A DNA stretch of 64,000 nucleotides from Platerodrilus igneus (taxonomy: Eukaryota > Arthropoda > Insecta > Coleoptera > Lycidae). The stretch lies in the NCBI GenBank assembly GCA_036346225.1, contig JARFIW010000139.1, positions 6,200,001-6,264,000 of the forward strand, given 5' to 3'. Positions 1-10,576 of this stretch are shown piece by piece (the stretch's first letter is position 1; every line of letters starts with the position of its first letter). The notes below the pieces were generated by a model that did not search any database, was not told where the DNA came from, and was given only the letters and a program-made list of their open reading frames with translations. Position numbers and translations under genes: made by a program.

Positions 1-836
1 CTATATGGTCTACCGCTACGTTGTGATCTATTTATAAAGGAGATTTTAATCCAATTTACCTAAAAGTGTAGCGTTATTCCAATTTCTTTGTTCTAGGGAT
101 GCTCGTAATGCTCTGCTGTTAAAAATAGTGGTATCAGGAGCCGATCCAGGCCAACAAGCTACAATATCAGTAATATTCATAGATGTGTCTGACACAACTT
201 GTACATTTATAGAAAAATATCCCTTTCTGTTTCTAAATATTTCAGCATCACTACCCCCTATTTTGTTGAAAGTATTTCATTTAAAAGTTCATACACAGGG
301 ATAACGTACCTGGAGATTGTATACGCATATGGGTGCCATCTATCGCACCAATAACACGAGGAAATGATGCAGTTCTAAAACATGGTTGCTGACACAATAA
401 CATTTCCTCATGTGTTGCTGGTAACTTAATGTAGTTTGGACGTAACAGAACGAGTGCTCTTGATACTCTATGAATAATGCAACAAGCAGTGGAAATGTGA
501 GCTCCTGCAAAGTCTGCTACCAATTGAAGGCTGTTAGAAACTGTTTCATAGGTGATACACTGTTGTTTCTAAAATAGAGATTAAAGATTAATTATTATAA
601 TATATATTAATAAATTTTGTTAGTTACCCATCATATGCAAATTCTAGTTGACCCTCAAATAAAGGAAAAATATGTAAAGCAGTTTCCTTGGCGATTCGAA
701 ATCTTTTAAAAAACTTCAATTGAGTCAAGTTGTCAAAATAATCTGCTCTAGGCAATATTGTGCCTGGTATTCCAAATTCAATCAACTCAACTACCTCCAC
801 ATCATCGTCATTTAAATCAAAGTCAAAATAATTCAT
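1..836 (-). pseudogene. PIF/Harbinger (HARBI1-like) transposase, partial
   Basis: DDE-superfamily nuclease of a cut-and-paste DNA transposon, cut off by the window edge. The N-terminal part (836 down to 628) carries the family signature FFKRFRIAKETALHIFP. The next part (about 568 down to 281) carries ISTACCIIHRVSRAL and then FPRVIGAIDGTHMRIQSPG, where the Asp of IDGTH is the first catalytic residue. Reading on toward 60 gives RKGYFSINVQVVSDTSMNI and CWPGSAPDTTIF, with the second Asp. The third acidic residue lies off the window. The two parts are in different frames. A GT...AG interval (627 to 569, 59 bases) could be an intron but does not restore phase by itself, and another shift lies near 281 (stop in ORF). 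The copy is therefore probably decayed. Family call is firm; activity is doubtful. Confidence 0.85.
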
Positions 837-838
837 TG

Positions 839-840
<2 letters not shown>

Positions 841-894
<54 letters not shown>
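841..894. repeat. (AT)n microsatellite
   Basis: About 27 uninterrupted AT units. It lies just 5' of the transposase remnant and is followed within 25 bases by a PBS-like unit, as at several other places in this window. Confidence 0.97.
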
Positions 895-898
<4 letters not shown>

Positions 899-917
899 TA
901 TTGTGTGGCGAGCTCTC

Positions 918-962
918 TAAAACGTGCCCCAACGTTGGGAAGCCATAATATTGTGCCATAAT
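918..962 (-). other. tRNA-Lys PBS-like unit, single copy
   Basis: Contains CCCCAACGTTGGGAAGCC followed by an ATAATATTGTG-type stretch. This matches the units seen at 32098, 41690 and 46225. On the minus strand the core resembles TGGCGCCCAACGTGGGGC, the primer-binding site used with tRNA-Lys. It sits next to an (AT)n tract. Too short to assign to an element. Confidence 0.4.
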
Positions 963-1105
963 ACTCGCGGCGCTGACCTAACCTATCAATTTTTTCTTTT
1001 ATCTAACCTAAGTCCACACAAGTCCAACTAACCTAACCTATCTCCAAACAACACTAGCTAACCTAACTCCTGACAAGTCCATATCCAACCTAGGTAGAAG
1101 CCAAC

Positions 1106-1170
1106 TTCACCCTATGAAGCAATTTCACCCTATGAGGCAATTTCACCCTATGAAGCAATTTCACCCTAAT
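1106..1170. repeat. 18-bp tandem repeat, about 3.6 copies
   Basis: The unit TTCACCCTATGAAGCAAT repeats with one or two substitutions. The last copy runs into the TSD of the LINE that begins at 1179. No coding or regulatory role is visible. Confidence 0.9.
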
Positions 1171-1901
1171 CTAACATCATCATCATCATTAGGTCTTCAG
1201 TCCTAGAACTGGTTAGACGCGTACCATCATTGTTCCCTATTCTGAGCTAACCTACAGATTTCCCTGAAATATGCACAGTTTGCATCTATAACTGTCTGAT
1301 CTAGGTCTACATCTACCTCTTTTTTCCTATCTCTGCTTGTAATATATCACATACTATTCTCCAAAAATGCCTTAGAACGTATTCCGCCCTACTATTTCTC
1401 TCTTTCCCCAGATATCCTTGTTCCCCTACTATTTCTGTAACTTATTTGTTATTATCTTTGTCTGTCCATGCTATCGTCCTCATACATCTGAAGCACATCA
1501 TTTCAAAAAGCTGCTACCGTTTTTCTGCCTGCGTTTCAGACTTCCCGTATTTCATAGGCATACTGTGGCATACTGTGCTGCTCATAGGCGATGTTCCTTC
1601 TTGTTAGATGCAGTTCGATCACTTTCTATTGTTTTACAGTTATATTCCCTATTTCTCCGACCTTCAATGGTTGTGAAGGGAGGTAAGCAGTCTGTGGCAG
1701 CCAAGTTCCCCCAACACTTAACCATTTGGCGATTTAATATATTTTCCAATTTACCTTTTTGCACAGTCAACATTAGTTGCAGGTATTTCGCAGCCATTAG
1801 GTTTTCCGTCTCAAAACTGGTTGGACACGTACCTGCACTTATTTATATTCTGAGCTAGCCTACATAGTTCCCTGAAATTCTCACACAGCATGTGTATTCA
1901 G

Positions 1902-2823
1902 GTTAATCTTCTTTGGGAATTAAACCACTCATAGTTTTTAAAATCAACTTTATTTACGTTTCGATCCATGACCTAGGATCGTTGTCAAAATAATAATAAA
2001 AACTTCAAGTTTGACATTTATGACATAAATTGAAGGTGACTTTGATTTATTGATGTTTGAAATATTTGGTTTGAGTATACTAAGCAAAATTTTTAAAGTT
2101 TAACAGAATGATTACCTTCAATTTGTGTTGCGACCTGGGATCGGCTTTCTTTAGGTAGCCAATACGCTTAACGTGAAATCAGCTGATTAATTTTTATTGG
2201 TGAATTTCATATAAATTCAATAACTTGGAATTGGAAAACATTTTTTAACATGTTTCTATTTATACAATTGAGAGGGTGGTTATTAAAGAAGTGTGCGATT
2301 GCATTATTGAAAGGCTTAAGTAGTCGTTTTTTTATATTTATTTTGAGGGGGAAAATTCATTATGATTTAAGTTACCTCTTTGGTAGATTTTAACATGGTT
2401 CTGAGGCGACTCTATGGCGGGTTTACACTTATCAGATACCAATACTGTTCAACGGAGATTGTATATGGTTTTGAGGTAACCTTATTGTGGATTTATACTT
2501 GTCAGATACCAATGCTGTTTTACAAGGATTGTTAATATGCTTATTTTTATGTAATTAGTTATTTTATGTATAAATAGAAATCATGTATGTAGGCTGTATT
2601 TCATGTTACTATTGCAAGAAAAACCCAGGAAAAACTTGCAATGCTACCTAGATTTTGTGGGCATTTGATTTTCATTTGTTATTTCTTTTAGTAATGGAAT
2701 CCATTGTTTACTGAAAGTCACGGTTTCGTTGGCAACTCAGTTATTTCTATGTAGGGTTATATAAGCAGCTACTTTGATTTTGCGTTTTTGGTGGTTTTCT
2801 TCTTTTTCTTCTTTTCAGGGAGT
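1902..2823 (-). mobile_element. Penelope-like element, 3' fragment inside LINE copy A
   Basis: Closely matches the 3' terminal region of the larger Penelope element at 43517-44230. It includes the stretch with CCATGACCTAGGATCG and the C-terminal coding piece downstream of the GIY-YIG domain. The host LINE repeats ATGTGTATTCAG at 1890-1901 and 2824-2835, a 12-bp TSD. It is 5'-truncated: no RT remains. It was inserted after the LINE, because LINE sequence continues on both sides. Confidence 0.85.
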
Positions 2824-3072
2824 ATGTGTATTCAGCTCGTTCCCTTTCTATTGTTTTCTAATTTTATACCCTATTTTACCGAGATTCAGTGAAGGAGGTT
2901 AAGCAACCTGTGGCTACCAAGATCCCCCAACACTTAGACATTTGCCGAAATAATGGTTTTCCAGTAAATCCTTTCACACACTTCACATTATTCGAGAATA
3001 TTGCCCAACCAATTCTTGTAGTTACTTATAATAATCATCATGTTTAAGCACAGTTATCTTTTCGTCATTAGT

Positions 3073-5150
3073 TTATCCATCTTGGGATTGGTTAGATGCG
3101 TACCTCCATTGATTTCTATTCTGGGCTAGCCTACACATCTCCCTGAAACCTCTACAGCCTACATCTTTTACTATCTGTGTGCAGTAGTCTAATCTAGGTC
3201 TGCCTCTTCTTCTCTTTTTTCCTATCTCTGCTTCTAATATATTCCGCACTATTCCCTCATGCCTTAGTATGTGGCCTATCATCCTATCTATCCTATTTTT
3301 TACCGTTTTCCACATATTTCTTTCTTCCCTACCATTTTTAGTACCTCTTCGTTCTTAACTTTGTCTGTCCATGATATCTTCATCATACGCCTGTAACACC
3401 ACATTTCAAAGGCTTCTATCTTTTCTTGTCCGCTTCTCCTACTGTCCAGGCTTCACAGCCGTACAGTGCTGTGCTCCACACATATGTTTTAAGCAATCTT
3501 TTCCTTGTTTCTATGTTTGTGGTCTTTGAGCACAGTAGTTGCTTTTCTTGTTAAATGTAGCACAACCTTGTGCTAATCTTTGTTTTATATCTTTGTGCTT
3601 TTCCCATCTTGCGTTATTTGGCTTCCTAGGTAGCAGAAATCTTTAACCTCTTGTAAGTTCGTGTTAAATACTTGTATTCTTGTTTTGATTTATTTTCCCC
3701 ACCTTTGCAAACTAGAACTTTAGTTTTAGTTTTGTTAATTTTCATACCGTATCCTCTGTTAGAACCGTTTCCATTTCATTAAGAGCAGCTTCTAACTCTT
3801 CCTTGCTAGACGCTAATACCGCTATATCATCTGCAAATCTAAGCATATCAATTTTTGTCCCTGCATAGTAATTCCAAATGTCTTCCTGCATTTGACAGTA
3901 TTCATTGCCTCTTCTATGTACAAGTTAAAATCAATGGGGATAGGGCACATCCCTGTCTCACACCTTTCCTAATGTTTACTTCTCTACGTTCCTGCTCTAA
4001 TTCTATTACTGCTGTTTGCTCTTTGTATAAGCTATGTACTATTCGTCTATCCCTATAACTCATTCCAATCTTTTGAGTATTTCAAACATTTTTTCCAATT
4101 TACATTGTCGAATGCTTTTCCCAGATCTACAAACTCTATATACATGCTTTTCCCTTTTTCTATTGTTTTCTCCATTATCACTCTCAGAGCTAAAATAGCC
4201 TCCCGTGTTCCCCTGTTTCGCCTAAACCCAAATTGGTCTTCTCCTAGTATTTCTTCAGCTCGTTTTTCCATTCGTCTTTGCACAATTCTAGTTAATATTT
4301 TTGACACGTGTGCTGTCAAACTTATTGTTCGAAAATTTTCACATCTATCCGTGCCTTTCTTTTTTGGTATAGTTACTATGATGTTACGTTTCAAATCTTT
4401 GGGTATCTCGCCTGTCTCATACATATAGCTTACAAGTTGGAAGAGACGTTCTGTTACTGCTTGTCCAGCGGCTTTTAGAGTTTCTGCTTGCACCTTATCT
4501 GTACCCGGCGCCTTACCATTTTTCAGACTCTTTAATTCCAAATCAAACTCGTCTCGAAGTATAGGATATCCCAAGTCATCATTTTCAATGTCTGATTCCT
4601 GTTCTAATGCAGTTAGTTCCTCTCCTGCATATAAATTCCCTATATATTCTTGCCATCTAGTCACTTTCTCTACGTTTTCTATAATGACGTTTCCTTGTGC
4701 GTCCCTTATATTTTTGCTATACGGTTTTATATCCCTAAAATTCATTCTAATTAATTTGTATGCTTCGTCTATCTTTCCTATTTCCATCTTAGTTTGTACT
4801 TCTTTGCACTTTTCATCCATCCATTGTTCTTTAGCTTTTCTGCATTTTCGAATAATTTCCCATTTTATGGCTTTGTATCTCTGTTTTCCTGTTTCGTCTG
4901 ATTTATTTTTGTATTTTCGTCTTTCTTCTATTAAATTCACGATATCCTTTGTTATCCATGGTTTCTTATTTTCTTTTTGTGTATACCCCAAAATATCTCT
5001 GGCCGCCATGTCTAGGCTGGATTTAATATTATTCCATTCTGTTTCTACTTCCTTAGTTTCAGATATTTTCCCGATATCATTCAGCAATTCATTTGACTTT
5101 TTTTCGAATCTTACTTGAATATCTTTATCTTTTAGTTTCTCTAAGTCCAA
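3073..5150 (-). pseudogene. RTE reverse transcriptase region, copy A
   Basis: Reverse transcriptase half of the LINE polyprotein. Reading down from 5150: a linker (KKPWITKDIVNLIEERRKYK), then RT blocks LKNGKAPGTDKVQAETL, RTISLTAHVSKILTRIV, DQFGFRRNRGTREAI and the first catalytic Asp block around KAFDNV. The FADD catalytic motif is readable near 3820-3835 but in another frame. The C-terminus (3315-3073) has the usual KKRRRGRPRLDYCTQIV segment. Between about 3330 and 4080 the frame breaks repeatedly. Compared with copy B many breaks are one-base losses in T runs, so part of the damage could be assembly error rather than decay. Not translatable as given. Confidence 0.9.
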
Positions 5151-6019
5151 GTGCCTTTTTCCGTTCCTTTTTCAGATTTTTAAATTTAAGTGCGGCCTTC
5201 ATAATTACGATGTTGTGGTCAGTATCTATATCTGCTTCTGGGTAGCTTCTACAGTCTTTTACTTGATTCCTAAACCGTTGTCTAACAAGAATGTAATCTA
5301 TTTGATATCGTCCTATATCTCCTGGCATCTTCCACGTATATCGTCTTCTAGCATGATGTTGAAATAATGTGTTTGTGATGATTAAATTGTTCTTGTCGCA
5401 AAATTCTACCAGCCTATATCCCCTGTCGTTTCTCGTGCCTAAACCAAATAAACCTACTACCGCTCCTTCCCTACCCTCACCTACCACAGCATTAAAATCC
5501 CCCGTAATTATTAAATTTTGATGTCCTTTTACGTATCTTAATATGTCTTCAATTTCTTTGTAGATGGCTTCTACCTCTTCGTCACTGTAGCTAGAGGTGG
5601 GCATGTATACTTGTATTATTACTGTCTAATCTAACCATGAGTACTCTTTCGTTCTTTTGTAAGTAATTTTCTACACAGTATCCTATCTTTTTCCGCATAA
5701 CTATCCCCACACCCAAATTTCCGTCCTCTGCTCCTGTATGAATTACCCTGATGTCTCCACTCCAAAAATCCCCCGCCTCTGGCCACCGAACTTCGCTGAT
5801 CCCTACTATGTCTAGTGATAACCTATTCATTTCGATTTTTAGGTTCTCTAGCTTACCTACTTGCTTCATACTTCTAACATTCCACGCTCCGACTCGCAGA
5901 ATGTTCCCGACTCTTATTTTTAACTTTCCGATCGCATCCTCCGAAGTAGTCCCCTCCCGGAGATCTGAATGGGGGACTATTTTAACTCCGGAATCTTTTA
6001 CCCCAGAGAATGCCATCAT
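5125..6019 (-). pseudogene. RTE AP-type endonuclease, copy A
   Basis: N-terminal endonuclease/exonuclease/phosphatase domain that nicks target DNA for target-primed reverse transcription. Visible motifs in order: LRVGAWNVRSMKQVGKLENL, GISEVRWPE (catalytic Glu), LIITGDFNAVVGEG (Asp/Asn), IDYILVRQRF and DIDTDHNIVIM (terminal Asp-His). It occupies two overlapping frames (6019-5591 and 5604-5125). Copy B carries about 14 extra bases at the junction (near 22055), so copy A has a small deletion that breaks the frame. The start at 6019 follows a ~290-base leader also present in copy B. The domain is complete apart from this break. Confidence 0.92.
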
Positions 6020-6337
6020 GTTTGTAACAATTTAAGTACGTTGTGTACTTGGGAGATAATGTGGTGGTTTCCCGTTGCATTCCACATCGTGTCTTAGACT
6101 GCCATACCGACCCCTATGGTCTCTGCCAATCTAAGTACCGAAAGAGCCGCTGCCCTCTTTCGGGGACCTGTCTTAGTCTGGTTCCTCACTAACGACCCTA
6201 CTACTTTGGTTGGACCTGTAGTTTGGCTCTTTAGCTCATTAGAACACGCAAGCCATTTCACCTGTTCTAGTGATTTAGAACTTCGGCAAGGTGCAGGTCT
6301 ATTCGAAATGGCCCTAATCTAACATCCTACATATATT

Positions 6338-6411
6338 CGACATATATCCCGATATATGTCGATGCGCACCCCTGCCCAGTCCGACCTAGTTTGGATTAAA
6401 TCCGACCTAGG
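6338..6411. other. Palindrome and direct repeats at left edge of virus-like block
   Basis: A perfect 11-bp inverted repeat with a 2-base spacer (CGACATATATC...GATATATGTCG, 6338-6361) runs into GATGCGCACCCCTGCCCAG. Two copies of TCCGACCTAG follow (about 6380 and 6401). The GATGCGCACC stretch is the inverse of motifs repeated at 8928-9015 beyond the coding block. This could be a terminus, origin or promoter of the element; only the repeats themselves are seen. Confidence 0.5.
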
Positions 6412-6508
6412 ACGGATAACAAAGCTGTTCCGATATATTTGGCTATCTTTGGTAGTATACGCCCCCCACTCCCTAGAGTACATAAGGGGCAATTTTTCGT
6501 ATTCAATT

Positions 6509-8770
6509 TAGTATTCGGCTGTAGCTAGAACGGTAAACATAAGCGTCTCCAAGGTGATTAACGTTCCTCAACTTCTTGGGACTAAAGCGAAACCAACAAA
6601 TGAGCGATTTGGATTGTGGCTTTTGGCAGAAAATATGTGCAACAATAATCTGGTGACAGATATTGGTAATATTTGTTATGTCGAAGGCGAACAGATGCTG
6701 ATTGGTGGACTACACACACCAATTACAGAACCATTTTATGACAATATAATGTTGGTTAAAATTTGCGACCTTTCTGACGCCGAGCAAACACCTGCAAACA
6801 AAAAAATGTTTATCCTAAAAAAAGAAATTTGTGGTGCATTTAACGGCTATCTACGAAGAAAGTTCGACCGATTTGTTTCAGCTAGGCATGGTGTTAAAGC
6901 TAAGCTTCCGTTTTCTCTGGAAAGCACTAACAAGATGGGCCAGTGAGTAAAAAAAATTATCGGAAAAAAAGACCTCGAATGCATTAATAAAAAATTCCAA
7001 AATCCTATATGTGTACCGTAAAAAGGGGAACTAGCAGATGTTAAGTTGGAAACTCTATTGGAGGAACTACCATATATATTAGACAGACTCAAAAAAGATT
7101 ATTATTATCTTTTTGACATGGATGTAACCCAAGATTTTGCGGGCATATTTAGCAAGATGGAGATGTGTAATTATTTAATACAAACCATAACTTTTGCTAT
7201 ACGGGCGAATACGAAGAAAAGTGCAATATTATAGTTAACAACGATAAAACTGTGGGAATTGATTGCTTAACATGGCTAACAACCAATGCAAGAATTAAGA
7301 TATACAACCAATTTGTGTGTCAGATTACAAGTCCTGCTGTTGATAAACAACTTGGCAATCATATACTAGATTTTTACGTTGTCCAGATGTACGTTTAAGG
7401 GAAACATTTGCGTCTACTTTGGCCAAAGAACATGGTATTACGCGATTGGAAGCGACAATATACAACTGTATAATTGGAAACTATGTCAGTGCGCAACGGG
7501 TGTATAATCCCTTAAAAAACTGTTTAACCTTATTGGAAGATAGTAAGTTATACTTCCTAAAGGCGCCAATGTACTCGGTACCACTTACCAAAATGTGGAG
7601 TAAGCTATCGGACAAGCTACAAAATAGCTGCTGTTTAGTGTATAATAACCTATTACAGTACGTGTTTTGGGGGAATGTCAATACAAAGAAATTGACGAGT
7701 TTGCAAATTAAGTTGTCCGAAAAACCAGAGGAAAGGGAAAAATTGATAAAGTATGTGCTTTCGGCTATTAGTTTTAACTATTTACCTGTAAATTATTTGG
7801 AGATAGTAGAGGAGGAAGATAGCCAAGATAAAATAAAAATCTTACACAAGTGCTACATTAAAGCAGGTAGTACATATTTTACACAATCTGCAACACCATA
7901 TTCAACAATTCCAAAACAAATAGTCATTTTGGAATTGGGGTTGATAAATACGCCTAACATTCGTCCAGAGGTTGTACGACAACGCGTAAATATTGGTAAT
8001 AAACTCTATCCGTTTACGCTAAAGGAAATCACCTCGTTATGCATGCCATACGCTGTAAGTGGAAGGAAAAGACAACTGGAATTAGAGAAAATGGATGCAA
8101 AAAGGCGAAAATTGGACTATATGGAAAACATGTTAGACAAAGCACATCTTATTAGAGAAAATGAGGAGAATTAAAAGATTATTTTATGTGCCGATGGACT
8201 GACTTAAATACATCCGGGTTCTACAAGCTATATGCATTTGCGGTTAGTAAGAAAGACTCTTTTAGTTATGTAGGCGTCCTTGCGGAAAAGGATGGTACTA
8301 AATCCGTATACTTTTTAAAAGGTTATTCTAAAAACGTATTTATCAAAATGGCAGATAACAAAAACGAACTAACGAATGCGGGTTTCGTAACCTTGGCGTA
8401 CACCACACGTAATAGTGAGTAGGAAAATAAGGACCCCCTTCAATACCGACAAGAAGAAGTCGATCAAGCTAACAAGATACGTATGCAGGATATAGTGGGA
8501 AAGCTGCAATTAAAAGATTGTCATAAACTGCAAGAATTACACGAAGGAATGAATCTGGCTATCGGTGGAGTCAAATACTTTATATATAGAGACAAACTTC
8601 GGTACATTTTGCCATTTGAAAACCTAAACGGTCTCTATGTATCAAACTATTGGCTAGAAAAGGAGATAGAGGACTTGGGTGTCGATTTAAATTTTAAGCT
8701 GCGAATAAAATTAGATAAAATTAAAACCACTCCAAACAAACATAAAGGAAGAACTGTCTTCTGTGTATAA
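6509..8770 (+). pseudogene. Decayed virus/plasmid-like replication-initiator candidate
   Basis: A run of five same-strand frames (6554-6946, about 7046-7234, 7419-8174, 8186-8422, 8483-8770) separated by stops and frameshifts that read as pieces of one or two long genes. Segments include NERFGLWLLAENM, GGLHTPITEPFYDNIMLVKI, ARIKIYNQF, GITRLEATIYN and YSVPLTKMWSKLSDKLQNS. The spacing of the K-x-Y and R-x-E motifs recalls plasmid and filamentous-phage replication initiators, but I cannot confirm this. No ATG opens the first frame, which is open from about 6509; ATA stands where an ATG might have been. Codon usage and density look like real coding sequence. Alternatives: an arthropod DNA-virus gene or an unrelated transposon ORF. 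The coding nature is fairly sure; the function is a guess. Confidence 0.5.
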
Positions 8771-10450
8771 CTTTGTATTAAAATTAAGTTTAAATGGCCC
8801 CATGCTTGGCATTAAATATTTTTAAATTTTGTTATGTATAATGTCAGAATAAAAATTTTAGAATAGTAATACATTGTTCTTTGTTTATAAAAGGCTATGA
8901 CATCACCACGAAATAGCAGTCGCACAGAGAGGGGTGCGCATGGGCAGTGCACATGGGCTGGGGTGCGCATGGGCAGGGTTGAGCATGGGCAGGGGTGAGC
9001 ATGGGCTGAGAGGTGTCTAGGCGTACACGAGGAAGCGGAAGTTATCAGTCACCAAGCATCTTATTCATTATTTGGGTGGTAAGGAGTACTTTCCGGCGTG
9101 TGTATCCGGAGTAAAAAACATGATTTGTACACGCAGATTATTAATAAAATTAGTTTATCGAGCGAAGATGACAAGCGTAACGTCATCCCTGGAAGCATAT
9201 CAACCTATGCATGGGGGCATAAAGATATAGGTCTAAGTTGTTTATATTTATATACATTTTGTAAATCTATTGTGTATATTAGTTTTAAGATTCCATAATT
9301 TTTAAGCTCCTCTTCCACCTTCCCTTCTTCCAAATCCTTCCTGCTTCTATCCTGGTCGACAGAGTATACGTGTTATCTCCACGTGGTGTTCACGGGACAA
9401 AGCGGTTTTAGATTTCTAGGGAAATGGTTGGTTAAAGCATATGCCTTGGGTAGCGAAAAAAGGGTTTTAAAGATGGAGTTAAATAAAGATGGGTAAAAAT
9501 TAGAGGTATGGGTCTTTAAAAGGCGTGACTTTGTAAGGGGTGGTTCTATTTAAACTCTATTTGCAGATTTGGGTTCCCTAGAAAAATCTAATATTAGTTG
9601 ATACCAAAAAAGGTATAGTTATCTTAAAAGAGTGACTACCCCGCAGATAATAAATACAATATACCACTTGTCAACAAAAAGTTGTAGGGAAATTCAACGA
9701 CGAATTTAATAGGGGTTTCGTATTAGAATTCGTTGGTACAAAAGCCAAATCCTACTATTAGTAAGCGAGAAAGACACGATTAAAAAGATTAAAGGAGTCT
9801 CACGAAGTGTAGTTAAGTAAAACCGAGGGTCGTACAACCTCTAAGGAGCATATATTCCCAAAAGGTGTGGGCATGCAACTACGCAACAGTGCGTGGGAGA
9901 ATAAGGATTCTCTCTAACAAATAGTAGGAAAGATACGTCAGGTGTTAGTCTGTGGAAGCCCATCGGATCGTTGGAGTCAAAAGGAACGGTGTCACGGAAT
10001 GTATGGTGGTTCCCGTTAGAATAATGGAAAGTGGCTAATCCATCGTATTAGATGTTTAAAAATGCGAAAGTGTAAAACCCTACATAAGCAAAATTTAATT
10101 ATCTGACAAAAAAGTGCACGATGTGCTATACTTTTAAGGAAAGTATAGAATGGTGCTTTGAAGTTTACGGGTAGCTCGAACGTGTAATTGATCACGACTT
10201 ATAGATCCCTCGAAGGTTTAAAATTCTGAGACCATTGTTGTTTGAAAAATGTTTAAAAATTGTCAGAACGGGAGCGGGTCGAAGTATAAGTTAGATGGAT
10301 AATTGACCGAGTTTTTTCTACCTTTTACGAGGGAATCGGAAGTTGACAGACATCGAGCAACTAATTCTCTATTTGGGTGATATCGAGTACTTACCGGTTC
10401 TAGAAATAATTACGTGCTACCGACCGCTATGCGGTAGATTTGATTCTAGG
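8771..10450. other. Non-coding part of the virus-like block
   Basis: No convincing coding region. Apart from the GC-rich repeats, the stretch at about 9515-9610 (TTTGTAAGGGGTGGTTC, then AAAAATCTAATATTAGTTGA) is a diverged copy of the ~295-bp unit that repeats at 11520-12480. This links the two sides of the block. The rest is unassigned. Confidence 0.5.
8928..9015. repeat. GC-rich short repeats, TGCGCATGGGCAG type
   Basis: Four to five imperfect copies of a ~17-base unit (GGGGTGCGCATGGGCAG, then GGTGAGCATGGGCAG variants) in an otherwise AT-rich setting. The reverse complement occurs once on the left side of the coding block (GATGCGCACCCCTGCCCAG at about 6361). They may be subterminal repeats, a protein-binding array or a promoter. 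Confidence 0.75.
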
Positions 10451-10576
10451 AAATGAGCCAATTACGAAAGTACGAAATACTTGGTATTAATGCTAATTGG
10501 TTTAGTGACCGCGCTTGTGCACTCTTCGAGTGTCTTCGGCAATCTTCGATTGTTTCCAAAATGTATATAAACCAAT

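Larger units (their letters stand above)
1179..6311 (-). mobile_element. RTE-type LINE, copy A, full length with TSD
   Basis: Non-LTR retrotransposon encoding one APE-type endonuclease plus reverse transcriptase polyprotein. This is the lineage usually annotated as craniofacial development protein 2-like or endonuclease-reverse transcriptase. On the minus strand it runs from a 5' leader (6311) through the endonuclease, RT and a basic C-terminus to a 3' UTR ending in (ATG)n, the short tail typical of RTE elements. The duplication CCCTAATCTAACATC lies at 1164-1178 and 6312-6326, so both ends are genuine. The 3' UTR is interrupted by a Penelope fragment. Copy B (17341-22764) is its close relative and has the same ends. 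Confidence 0.93.

Noticed and set aside
960..1095. Runs of CTAACCTAACCTA suggesting an insect telomeric (TTAGG)n tract
   Set aside because: The phrases are irregular and mixed with CTATC, CCACACAAG and other text; no uniform 5-bp register continues for more than two or three units.
4105..5118. Long plus-strand ORFs (also 19225-19962, 20157-21669, 26494-26933)
   Set aside because: They are antisense shadows of the RTE coding strand, where the motifs of endonuclease and RT are in the minus frames.
6554..8770. Naming the frames as a specific virus family
   Set aside because: I can see coding signal and motifs but no diagnostic domain; a name would be a guess without a search.
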